Shown piece by piece: positions 17,042 through 25,263 of a stretch of 51,186 nucleotides of DNA; position 1 is the first letter of the stretch, and the number at the start of each line of letters is the position of its first letter. This DNA is from Lachnospiraceae bacterium (lineage in GTDB: Bacteria > Bacillota > Clostridia > Lachnospirales > Lachnospiraceae), in NCBI GenBank assembly GCA_018053995.1, contig JAGPKJ010000001.1, positions 5,566 to 56,751 of the forward strand. The letters run 5' to 3'. Both the position numbers and the translations under genes were made by a program. The notes beneath the pieces are model-generated. The model worked only from the letters and a program-made list of their open reading frames with translations, did not search any database and was not told the DNA's origin.

Positions 17042-17113
17042 AGCCGGGAAAGGGAGTCGGACCCTCGACCTACTGATTACGGATCAGTTGCGCTACCACT
17101 GCGCTACCCCGGC
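17042..17113 (-). tRNA. tRNA-Thr, anticodon CGT, with unusual loop bases
   Basis: The minus strand folds as a full cloverleaf. The acceptor arm is GCCGGGG/TCCCGGC, the D arm GCGC/GCGC, the anticodon arm ACTGA/TCAGT with loop TCCGTAA, and the T arm GAGGG/CCCTT with loop TCCGACT. The anticodon is CGT, reading ACG (Thr). Two nearly invariant bases differ from the norm: position 33 is C instead of U, and position 55 is C instead of U. CCA is not encoded. A promoter (17156-17184) and a terminator (16999-17032) flank it, so it looks transcribed alone. Confidence 0.85.
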
Positions 17114-17155
17114 TTATTACATCGGTTACGGTGATTTCCCGCAACCGACTTTTGT

Positions 17156-17184
17156 ATTATACTACGGCGGTTTTAAATGAGCAA
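17156..17184 (-). promoter_or_regulatory. Predicted promoter of the tRNA-Thr gene
   Basis: On the minus strand TTGCTC (17184-17179) and a perfect TATAAT (17161-17156) are 17 bp apart. Transcription would start near 17149, giving a leader of about 36 nt that can form a short hairpin (CGGTTGCGG with CCGTAACCG). Confidence 0.6.
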
Positions 17185-17195
17185 GAGAAAAGACC

Positions 17196-19976
17196 TTATT
17201 TCTTACGTCCAGCCTTTTTTGATACGTTAATGACTGCCTTGCCTACACTGCTCACTGTATCTACAGCACGTTTAGCCAGACTCTCAAACTGTATACGTCT
17301 TTCATCTGCCTTTTGAGCTCTCATCTCCGCATCATCAGCTTTTCCAGCTGCATCCTCGGCTTCTTTTCTGGCACTGTCACGATTGACTGCTTCCGCATCA
17401 GAAAGCCTGTTTGCCTCATCTATGTGTCTCTGAACTTCATCTACTTCGGCACGTGCACTATCAATACGCTTTTCAGCATCCTGTCTTACCGTCTCAGCAT
17501 TTCTCTGTGCCTGCTCTATCTTTCTCCTTGCCTCAGCCATCTCTCTGTCAGACTGTTCACATAGTATTATTACTTTATTCTTGGCATCTTCAAGCTGCTT
17601 ACCCGCCTTTTCAGCGTCTTTTTTCGCCTTCAGTCTGCTTTTTTCGGCGGCTTCAGCTTTCTCACTCGCCTGATTTTGATATGACCTTAATCTTTCAGCT
17701 TCATTTTTTGCATCAGCAACGACCTGCTTTTCTTCTTCGGCCTTTTCAAATGCTATCTCCGATTTTTCCTTTTCATCATAAGGATAATACTTAAACATTA
17801 ATACTGAGAGTGGTCCGCATTCGGCTGTTATAGAAAATGACCTTCCGTCATATTCCCCGCTTCTTGCACGTACTGAACTGCTCTGCATTGTACCTGCGCC
17901 GCCATATATCTTACTGTCGGAATCAAATATGATCTGATATCTCCCGTCTTCAGGGACACCTATCCGTAATGTCTGTGCAGCATTAGCAAAATTAGCGGCA
18001 ACAACTACAAGTTCCGAAGCACTGTTTCCTCTTCTCAGAAACGTGACCATACATTTTTCTGATGACATACAATTTATCCATTCAAATCCATCGCTCAAAT
18101 CATCTTTTGCGTACAGTTCCGGATATGATCTGTATACTTTATTCAGATCAGCAACGCATTTCATCAGCTTTACGTTGTCTGTCTTTTTCGCAAGTGTCCA
18201 GTCGATCATCTTTTTTTCATTCCAGATACCTGTCTGTCCAGACTCCTGCCCCATAAACATCATCTTTTTGCCCGGATGTGCTATAAGATAAGCTGCGCAG
18301 AGTCTGACCCCTGCAAATTTATCCTTTTTTTTGCCCGGCATACGGTCAAATAAGCTTCCTGCAAAATCTGCAGCCTCTTCATGTGAGAAGCCTGCAATGT
18401 ACTTTTCACTGTAACAGTAGACCATGCTCTCAGTAAGTTTTTCATGACATCCACTTCTAAAATACGGATCAGTTTCGATATATGTCATAAGATCTGCGAC
18501 TGCTGTGTTATTCCATTTGAAATCAAAGCCGAGACCTTCTTCCTCCGTAGGCGACGTTACTTTCGGACAGGATGCTGATTCTTCTGCTATCGTCACTGTA
18601 CCGCGATATCTTTCATGTACAGTATCATTACACTTTCTAAGAAAAGCTATCGCTTCAAGGTTTTCATTGCCGCCATATATATTCGGCGTCCATTCTCCAT
18701 TTTTTTTGCCATAATCAAGATATAACATGACTGCTACGGAATCCATCCTTATTCCATCAGCATGAAATTTCTGAATCCAGTAAAGTGCGTTACCAAGCAG
18801 ATATTCTGTGACCTGTGGCTTGCCATAATCAAACAGTTTTGTTCCTATCTGCGGTCTGTATCCTCTTCTTGGATCCTGATTTTCATAAAGACATGATCCG
18901 CCAAAATTACCAAGACCATATTCATCTGCCGGAAACTGTGCCGGTGTCCAGTCTAATATGACCCCGATGTTTTCTTTATGACATTCATTAATAAAATACT
19001 GAAAATCCTCTGGTGTTCCATATCTTGCGGTTGGTGCATAATACCCGATCGTCTCATATCCAAGTGAAGCATCGAGTGGGTGTTCCATTATAGGCATAAG
19101 CTGAACATGTGTATATCCGCACTCTCTCACATGCGCGATAAGTTTTCCCGTTAAACTTCTGAAATTGATAAGCTCATTTCCCTTAACCTGTGGTTCACAG
19201 AAATCTCCGGGATAAACTTCATATATAGACATCGGTATCTCTGTCTTTTTATCTCTTTCACGCTCTTTGATCCAGTTTCCATCTGTCCAGTTAAAACTGT
19301 CGATATCACATACAATACTTGATTTGCCAGGTCTAAGCTCCTGTCTGAATGAATATGGATCTGCTTTTTTCTGTAGCATACCACCGCGCATCTTGATCTC
19401 ATATTCATATTCGGCACCGTCTTTTACTCCGGGTATAAATATTTCAAACACTCCTGATGATCCAAGTCTCCTCATCTGGTGCATTCTTCCGTCCCAGTTA
19501 TTAAAGCCGCCTATAACACTTACACGCACAGCATTTGGAGCCCATAAAGCAAAAAGTGTGCCTTCCGTACCATCGATCTTTCTGATATGTGATCCCAGAT
19601 ACTCGTATGCATTTTCGCTGTCACCATTCGAAAACTTTTCAAGAAACGATGTGGGAATCTGCTGTTCAAATCTGTATGGATCTGCCATCTTTCTGACCGA
19701 TCCGTCAGCAAATTCAGCAAGATATGTATAATCACCAAATCTATTAGGGAGCATGGCAGCAAAAAAACCGCTTTCATCAGCCATGTCCATTTTGTAGCTC
19801 TTATCGCTGCCTTCGGGCTGTATACTGACTTTGACTGCGCCAGGAATATATGTCTGATAGATTGTCTGAGAATTATGAGCATGTGGTCCAAGTATACTGT
19901 GCGGATCATCACATTCTGAATAAACGACAGATTCTATCTCCGGCCAGTTCATCAGTTTATACAGTTTTTTTATCAT
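17196..19976 (-). CDS. GlgB-like branching-enzyme homologue with altered active site and coiled-coil tail
   Basis: The 926-residue protein matches 1,4-alpha-glucan branching enzymes over residues 1-730: two N-terminal beta-sandwich (CBM48-like) domains, a GH13 barrel and a C-terminal sandwich. The nucleophile D412 (DGIRMDSVA) and acid/base E465 (TIAEES) are present at the same 53-residue spacing as in E. coli GlgB. The third catalytic Asp, E. coli D526 in SHDE, is E533 here (FSHEEAAD). The region I histidine (H340) is Q347 (DWTPAQFP). Residues 734-895 are an Ala/Glu/Lys/Arg-rich coiled coil, followed by a basic tail ending SKKAGRKK. GlgB is normally about 630-750 residues and lacks this tail. 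It may be inactive or altered in specificity, with a structural or glycogen-binding role (inference). No other glycogen gene is nearby. Confidence 0.8.
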   Translation of the reverse strand: MIKKLYKLMNWPEIESVVYSECDDPHSILGPHAHNSQTIYQTYIPGAVKVSIQPEGSDKSYKMDMADESGFFAAMLPNRFGDYTYLAEFADGSVRKMADPYRFEQQIPTSFLEKFSNGDSENAYEYLGSHIRKIDGTEGTLFALWAPNAVRVSVIGGFNNWDGRMHQMRRLGSSGVFEIFIPGVKDGAEYEYEIKMRGGMLQKKADPYSFRQELRPGKSSIVCDIDSFNWTDGNWIKERERDKKTEIPMSIYEVYPGDFCEPQVKGNELINFRSLTGKLIAHVRECGYTHVQLMPIMEHPLDASLGYETIGYYAPTARYGTPEDFQYFINECHKENIGVILDWTPAQFPADEYGLGNFGGSCLYENQDPRRGYRPQIGTKLFDYGKPQVTEYLLGNALYWIQKFHADGIRMDSVAVMLYLDYGKKNGEWTPNIYGGNENLEAIAFLRKCNDTVHERYRGTVTIAEESASCPKVTSPTEEEGLGFDFKWNNTAVADLMTYIETDPYFRSGCHEKLTESMVYCYSEKYIAGFSHEEAADFAGSLFDRMPGKKKDKFAGVRLCAAYLIAHPGKKMMFMGQESGQTGIWNEKKMIDWTLAKKTDNVKLMKCVADLNKVYRSYPELYAKDDLSDGFEWINCMSSEKCMVTFLRRGNSASELVVVAANFANAAQTLRIGVPEDGRYQIIFDSDSKIYGGAGTMQSSSVRARSGEYDGRSFSITAECGPLSVLMFKYYPYDEKEKSEIAFEKAEEEKQVVADAKNEAERLRSYQNQASEKAEAAEKSRLKAKKDAEKAGKQLEDAKNKVIILCEQSDREMAEARRKIEQAQRNAETVRQDAEKRIDSARAEVDEVQRHIDEANRLSDAEAVNRDSARKEAEDAAGKADDAEMRAQKADERRIQFESLAKRAVDTVSSVGKAVINVSKKAGRKK

Positions 19977-20027
19977 ATATTTTCCCCTCCAGCTTAGCTT
20001 TATATAGCGAACGATAATATCCTTTAA

Positions 20028-21245
20028 TCAAATCTCATGTATAAAAAGTCCACTCAGTAATTTAGGTTCGAACCATGTTGATTTTGGAGGCATAAGTCTG
20101 CCACTGTCTGCAACTTTCATAAGTTCATTCATCGAGGTCGGATACATCGAAAACGCACAAATACAGTCTCTGCTGCAACGTCTCCCAAGTTCCTTGCATC
20201 CCCTTATCCCGCCTACAAAATCTATCCTTTCATCTTTCCTCGGATCATCAATGCCTAAAAGCGGTGAAAAAACATTATCCTGAAGTATACTTACGTCAAG
20301 ATCGCCAACAGGATCACCTGTCCTCATTTTATCAGGAATAGTCAGTCTGTACCATCTTTTTCCGTCATAAAATCCTACAGTTCCTTTTTTATCAGGATAT
20401 ACTTCTGTTTCTGAAGCCTCCAAATGAAACATCTGCGTAAGTTTTTGACAAAATGATTCCATCGTCATACCATTGAGACTTTTTATCACTCTGTTATATG
20501 GCAGTATCCGCAATTCCTCCGCAGGAAAAAGTACTGATAGAAAATACTGAGCTTCCTCATCATCCTTGTTCTCATCCGCTATCTTTACGGCTGACGCACA
20601 TCTGTGATGACCATCAGCGATATATATACTTCCTATAGATGCAAATTCTTTGCTTATTATTTTAGTTTTATCAGGATCTGCGATCTTCCAGACCCTGTGT
20701 CTTACTTCCTTTGTATTCTCAGTCGTAAAATCACATTCCGGCTCTGTTTTCTCTGTTTCTTCTATTATACCTGATATAACATCATTTTTATGATATGACA
20801 AAAATACAGGTCCCGTCTGAGCATGACATGATCTGATATGATTCACTCTGTCGATGAGTTTGTCTTCCCTCGTATTCTCATGCTTTTTTATAATGCCATT
20901 TCTATAGTCAGCTGCTGAAGCACATGCGGCTATGCCGTTCTGCGTAACTCCATCCATTGTAAGCGCATATATATAATAATACGGCTTATCATCCCTGACA
21001 AAGCTGCCATTATCTATCATATCATGAAGCATTTCGCCAGCTTCAGCGTATACTTCAGGCGCATACATATCATGATCCGGTTCAAACTGTGTCTCTGGTC
21101 TGTCGATCCTGAGAAATGAAAGCTCATCTCCACGTGTAAGTTCATATGCCTCCGCGCGTGAATACACATCATACGGAAGTGCCGCTATCTTATCATCAAG
21201 TCCGTGTACCGGTCTAAGCGCCTTTATCGGTCTTACATCTGCCAT
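20028..21245 (-). CDS. DUF1015 family protein
   Basis: The start at 21245 (GGAGG 9 nt upstream) gives 405 residues beginning MADVRPIKALRPVHG; the ATG three codons upstream would touch the ribosome site. Hallmarks are ALPYDVYSRAEA, the fully conserved YIADGHHRCASAV and a C-terminal half with DFVGGIRGCKELGRR. The family is cytoplasmic and of unknown function. The DGHHR motif resembles that of ParB/SerK-type proteins, some of which phosphorylate free serine. It lies directly downstream of serC and serA, which fits a role in serine metabolism (inference). A hairpin at 21312-21336 separates it from serA. Confidence 0.85.
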   Translation of the reverse strand: MADVRPIKALRPVHGLDDKIAALPYDVYSRAEAYELTRGDELSFLRIDRPETQFEPDHDMYAPEVYAEAGEMLHDMIDNGSFVRDDKPYYYIYALTMDGVTQNGIAACASAADYRNGIIKKHENTREDKLIDRVNHIRSCHAQTGPVFLSYHKNDVISGIIEETEKTEPECDFTTENTKEVRHRVWKIADPDKTKIISKEFASIGSIYIADGHHRCASAVKIADENKDDEEAQYFLSVLFPAEELRILPYNRVIKSLNGMTMESFCQKLTQMFHLEASETEVYPDKKGTVGFYDGKRWYRLTIPDKMRTGDPVGDLDVSILQDNVFSPLLGIDDPRKDERIDFVGGIRGCKELGRRCSRDCICAFSMYPTSMNELMKVADSGRLMPPKSTWFEPKLLSGLFIHEI

Positions 21246-21311
21246 TGTGATCATCCTCCATAATGAGACTTAAACTGCTATACATTTTATGTGACGTTAA
21301 TCTAACTTCAA

Positions 21312-21336
21312 AGAGCGGGCCTCTTTGGCCCGCTCT
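21312..21336 (-). terminator. Perfect hairpin downstream of serA
   Basis: AGAGCGGGCC (21312-21321) pairs perfectly with GGCCCGCTCT (21327-21336) around a 5-nt loop. On the minus strand only a short TTTGAAG follows, so termination may be partial and allow read-through into the DUF1015 gene. Confidence 0.7.
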
Positions 21337-21384
21337 GAATTTTATCATAATGCAAGCTTCTAAAGGAAGCTCCCGCAATTCTAC

Positions 21385-22548
21385 TTATTTTATTACACGA
21401 ACACGATATACACCCTCGATGTTAGCAAGCTTTTCGATGATATCATCACCGGCGCGCTTTTCCACATCCATCATCGTATAAGCATATTCTCCACGTGATT
21501 TATTAGTCATATCGCTGATGTTGATACCGGCATCACCAAGACATGCTGTAAATCTGGTGATCATGTTTGCGATATTCTTATGCATTATCGTGATACGTCC
21601 TACCTGTTCGCATACACCCATATCGCATGACGGATAGTTGACACTGTGATTGATATTTCCGTTATTCAGGAAATCCATCATTTCCTGTACTGCCATTACG
21701 GCACAGTTATCTTCTGATTCTTCAGTAGATGCGCCGATATGAGGTGTCACTATGCAGTTCTCAACTCCAGCGGTTATCGTATTCGGGAAATCACTTACAT
21801 ACTTGCGTATCTGTCCCTTCTTTACGGCTTTTACGACTGCTTTCTCATCAATGAGGATATCTCTTGCAAAGTTCATAAGAATAACCCCATGCTTCATCTC
21901 TTCGATAGCGGCTTCATCGATCATTCCCTTTGTTGCATCCATAAGCGGTACATGGATCGTAATGATATCGCAATTTTCATATATCTCATTTACATTGATC
22001 ACATGCTTAACGGCACGGCTAAGATTCCAGGCTCCGTCTACTGATATATATGGATCATATCCGTATACTTCCATTCCAAGATTAACTGCAGCATTTGCTA
22101 CCTTTACACCGATAGCGCCAAGTCCGATAACACCTAATCTCTTGCCTTCGATCTCTGTTCCTGCGAACTTCTTCTTGGCTTTCTCTGCACTCTTTGCGAT
22201 ATTTTCATCTTCAGCGTTCTCTTTGACCCATTTGGCACCGCCCATGATATCACGTGATGCATAGAGCATACCTGCGATCACGATCTCTTTTACTCCGTTT
22301 GCATTTGCTCCTGGAGTATTGAATACGACGATACCTTTCTCGGCACATTTGTCGAGCGGGATATTATTAACACCGGCGCCGGCACGTGCTACTGCAAGAA
22401 GCTTATCAGACAGCTCCATATCGTGCATTGCTGTACTTCTTACAAGTATGCCTTCTGCATCATCTACATTATCAGTTTTTTGAAAATCCTTTGTGAAATT
22501 TCCAAGACCCTTTGTCGATATTGGGTTAAGACAGCTATATTTAAACAT
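21385..22548 (-). CDS. serA: D-3-phosphoglycerate dehydrogenase
   Basis: The start at 22548 has AGGAGG 6 nt upstream and gives 387 residues beginning MFKYSCLNPISTKGL. It oxidises 3-phosphoglycerate with NAD, the first step of serine synthesis. The Rossmann motif is GVIGLGAIGVKVANAA. The substrate and catalytic region runs through MNFARDILIDEKAV to TPHIGASTEESEDN. A C-terminal ACT domain (about 315-387, RITIMHKNIANMITRF) suggests serine feedback control. It is the short single-ACT form. It follows serC by 48 bp in an obvious operon. Confidence 0.95.
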   Translation of the reverse strand: MFKYSCLNPISTKGLGNFTKDFQKTDNVDDAEGILVRSTAMHDMELSDKLLAVARAGAGVNNIPLDKCAEKGIVVFNTPGANANGVKEIVIAGMLYASRDIMGGAKWVKENAEDENIAKSAEKAKKKFAGTEIEGKRLGVIGLGAIGVKVANAAVNLGMEVYGYDPYISVDGAWNLSRAVKHVINVNEIYENCDIITIHVPLMDATKGMIDEAAIEEMKHGVILMNFARDILIDEKAVVKAVKKGQIRKYVSDFPNTITAGVENCIVTPHIGASTEESEDNCAVMAVQEMMDFLNNGNINHSVNYPSCDMGVCEQVGRITIMHKNIANMITRFTACLGDAGINISDMTNKSRGEYAYTMMDVEKRAGDDIIEKLANIEGVYRVRVIK

Positions 22549-22596
22549 GATTCCTCCTAATTTGTTTTGAAGTGCAAATTTCCACATATTTTGCAG

Positions 22597-23679
22597 TTAA
22601 ATATTTTTAGCTTCGTATTCTTTCATGAACGCAACAAGTTTCTCAACACCCTCTGTAGGCATCGCATTATATATGCTCGCACGCATGCCGCCTACTGAAC
22701 GATGTCCCTTAAGGCTTACAAATCCGGCTGCTGTCGCAGCCTTGATGAATTCAGCATCCTTTTCTTCATCACCTGTGATAAATGGAACATTCATAAGTGA
22801 TCTGTCTTCTTTTCTTACCGTTCCATGGAAAAGTTTACTCTCATCAAGGTAATCATACAGGATCTTAGCCTTGTTCTCATTTATCTTCTGCATCTCTTCA
22901 AGTCCGCCGAGTGAAAGAAGCCACTTGAACACCTTGCCGCATATATAGATTCCGTAGCACGGAGGCGTATTGTAAAGAGAACCCTTATCAGCATGTGTCT
23001 TATACTTCATCATAGTAGGTGTGCACGGAAGCACATCATCACGGATAAGATCATCACGGATTATAACGATCTGCGTTCCCGCAGGTCCCACGTTCTTCTG
23101 AACACCGCCGTATACCATACCGTACTTGGTAACATCCATAGGTTCTGAAAGGAAGCATGAAGATACATCCGCTACAAGATCCTTGCCCTTTGTATTTGGC
23201 AGTTTATTGAATTTTGTTCCATATATCGTATTGTTCTGGCAGATATATACATAATCCATATCATCGGTTATCGGAAGATCAGAGCAGTCCGGAATATATG
23301 AAAATGTCTTGTCAGCTGAAGAAGCAAGTTCAACGGCATCGCCATATATAGCGGCTTCCTGATATGCTTTCTTTGCCCACTGACCTGTGATTATATACCC
23401 GGCCTTTTTATTTTTCATAAGGTTCATAGGAACTGATGCAAATATAAGACTTGCACCGCCCTGCAGGAAAAGTACCTTATAATTATCAGGTATTCCAAGA
23501 AGCTTCCTGAGATCTGCTTCTGCTTCATCTATGATAGTCTGGAAGGTTTTAGATCGATGGCTCATCTCCATTACGGACATACCGCATCCACGGTAATCCA
23601 TCATCTCGTCAGCTGCTTCTCTGAGCACTGATTCCGGCAGTACAGCAGGACCTGCTGCAAAATTGTAAACTCTAGCCAT
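22597..23679 (-). CDS. serC: Phosphoserine aminotransferase
   Basis: The 360-residue PLP enzyme converts 3-phosphohydroxypyruvate and glutamate to phosphoserine. It begins ARVYNFAAGPAVLPE, the family start, and carries the PLP-lysine segment YGGVQKNVGPAGTQIVI and the C-terminal GHRSVGGMRASIYNAMP. Length is the usual one. An AGGAGG site precedes the ATG and a strong promoter lies at 23738-23766. It is the first gene of the serC-serA operon. No serB phosphatase is present in the window. Confidence 0.95.
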   Translation of the reverse strand: MARVYNFAAGPAVLPESVLREAADEMMDYRGCGMSVMEMSHRSKTFQTIIDEAEADLRKLLGIPDNYKVLFLQGGASLIFASVPMNLMKNKKAGYIITGQWAKKAYQEAAIYGDAVELASSADKTFSYIPDCSDLPITDDMDYVYICQNNTIYGTKFNKLPNTKGKDLVADVSSCFLSEPMDVTKYGMVYGGVQKNVGPAGTQIVIIRDDLIRDDVLPCTPTMMKYKTHADKGSLYNTPPCYGIYICGKVFKWLLSLGGLEEMQKINENKAKILYDYLDESKLFHGTVRKEDRSLMNVPFITGDEEKDAEFIKAATAAGFVSLKGHRSVGGMRASIYNAMPTEGVEKLVAFMKEYEAKNI

Positions 23680-23737
23680 TTTTCTTTCCCTCCTGTTTTT
23701 GTGCTATAAAGCTACATCATTATGATTAACATTTTAA

Positions 23738-23766
23738 ATAATACCTTTATAAATTTGATGCGTCAA
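23738..23766 (-). promoter_or_regulatory. Predicted promoter of the serC-serA operon
   Basis: On the minus strand TTGACG (23766-23761) and TATTAT (23743-23738) are 17 bp apart, about 60 bp before the serC start. No T-box or other leader structure was recognised. Confidence 0.6.
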
Positions 23767-23791
23767 CCCTTTTATACTTTAACGCGATAAT

Positions 23792-25195
23792 CTAATAGAA
23801 CATGACAACCGGTGTTCCAACCTCTGTTTCATTGTATAATTCCAGCATTTTATCGTATGGAGTATTCACACAGCCATGCGATCCGGCCGTCTCATATATA
23901 TCTCCGCCATAATCATCACGCCATGATGCATCATGTATTCCAATACCCTTATAGACCTGCATCCATAGCTTTACAAATGAAGTATAATTTGCTCCATGCA
24001 ATGTTCTGTTCTTCTGCTTTACGATCACATAATTCACACCTGCAGGGGTTCCGCGTTTTAATGCGACATTACCGGTAACAACCGGTGTCTGCAGTTTTAT
24101 TGTGCCACCCACGTAATGATATAACATCTGTGATGACATATCGACTTCTATATATGTATTTCCTATATCATTCTTATCGCCTTGAACAGCTGCTTTCTGG
24201 GCATACACCGGTTCTTCGGAAACTTTCTCCCTTTTATTCAGCTGTCCCATAAGTCTTTCAAGTTCACTCTTTTTATCGATCTTATTACCGTATGTACCGC
24301 CTTCGATACTTACGTTACGTCCACTTGTAGAATGAAAACTCCTGGTTATCCCGACCGTATCATATTTTGATGAAAGCTTATCGATATAGGCTTCTACAAG
24401 ATCACTATCAAGCTGCGCATTTCCAGCCTTATCAAGATATATATTTCCTTCTTCATTCATGCGTATGAATCCGCTGGCAATCTTACTATCTATCTTTTCT
24501 TTTTTTTCGCCAAAATCAAGTTCGATATCCTGATTCTGCAGAGGTTCTATCTTTTTATAGAGATCTATGTCGCTCTGCATCTCCGGTGTTATCTTAAGGT
24601 CATAATAGCATTTTGAAGCCTTAAGATCGACACTGCCCTGACTGTTACCTACATCATCTTTTACAGCCTTCATTCCCTTCTGTACATCAAGGATATTTTT
24701 GCTGTTATTGATCAGTACATATCCTTTCGCCGTATCATAATAAAGTCGTACTTCCGGTTTTTCAGATGCTGCTTTTGCAAATGGAGGACATTCCGCGATC
24801 TTTTTATCCAGTAGATCTTTATCATAAGTCACAACAGGAAGAAGCTTCTGTTCATGGTCTGATAAAAGATTTTCAGGCCAAAGCCAACTGTTCTGCCTGT
24901 CAAGATATATCTTAAGCGCTTTCTTAAAATCAAATTTGTATCCTATATCATCCGCGGATATAAGGTATAGTCTGCCATTGCAATCCTTTATATTTATTCC
25001 GTTATAGTGAAACTGTGATGTAAGGATATCGTTTACTTCATCAATGCTCTTGCCTGTACAATACGTCCCATTGATCCACGTTCCATAGCTGAATCCGTTT
25101 CTGTAATATAGAGAAAGTGAGATATAAGATACCGCAAACACAGTAATGATACCTGCAGTGATGAACATCATCACCCGCATTACCTTTTTACCCAT
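23792..25195 (-). CDS. Membrane-anchored L,D-transpeptidase (YkuD) with peptidoglycan-binding domain
   Basis: The ATG at 25195 gives 467 residues; an in-frame TTG seven codons upstream overlaps the likely ribosome site (GAGGGG). Residues 8-28 are a hydrophobic signal anchor. The middle (about 40-320) resembles the PG_binding_4 repeats found in clostridial YkuD proteins. The C-terminal YkuD domain has H421 (GIHDASW) and the catalytic C442 in GSHGCVNTP. It would form 3-3 cross-links in peptidoglycan or attach proteins to it, outside the membrane, and is usually insensitive to most penicillins. It lies between ilvB and serC and is probably an independent gene. Confidence 0.9.
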   Translation of the reverse strand: MGKKVMRVMMFITAGIITVFAVSYISLSLYYRNGFSYGTWINGTYCTGKSIDEVNDILTSQFHYNGINIKDCNGRLYLISADDIGYKFDFKKALKIYLDRQNSWLWPENLLSDHEQKLLPVVTYDKDLLDKKIAECPPFAKAASEKPEVRLYYDTAKGYVLINNSKNILDVQKGMKAVKDDVGNSQGSVDLKASKCYYDLKITPEMQSDIDLYKKIEPLQNQDIELDFGEKKEKIDSKIASGFIRMNEEGNIYLDKAGNAQLDSDLVEAYIDKLSSKYDTVGITRSFHSTSGRNVSIEGGTYGNKIDKKSELERLMGQLNKREKVSEEPVYAQKAAVQGDKNDIGNTYIEVDMSSQMLYHYVGGTIKLQTPVVTGNVALKRGTPAGVNYVIVKQKNRTLHGANYTSFVKLWMQVYKGIGIHDASWRDDYGGDIYETAGSHGCVNTPYDKMLELYNETEVGTPVVMFY

Positions 25196-25236
25196 AGATA
25201 ATAGATTTCCCCTCAATTTATTTTAGATGATACGAA

Positions 25237-25263
25237 ATCGCTCTGCTTTCGCCCCTTGCATCA
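25237..25263 (-). repeat. Short repeat adjoining the ilvB stop codon
   Basis: ATCGCTCTGCTTTCG is followed by CCCCTTGCATCA at the exact end of ilvB. The same string, minus 4 bp and with one base change, adjoins the stop codon of the VanY-like gene at 33461-33484. It extends outward from the stop codon (TGATGCAAGGG on the minus strand) in both places. Confidence 0.55.

Noticed and set aside
21752..22264. 170-codon plus-strand frame
   Set aside because: It is antisense to serA and has the hydrophobic, Ile/Ser-rich look of a shadow frame.
23680..23791. T-box or riboswitch upstream of serC
   Set aside because: The 112-bp gap is filled by a good promoter and short leader. No T-box sequence or specifier hairpin was found.
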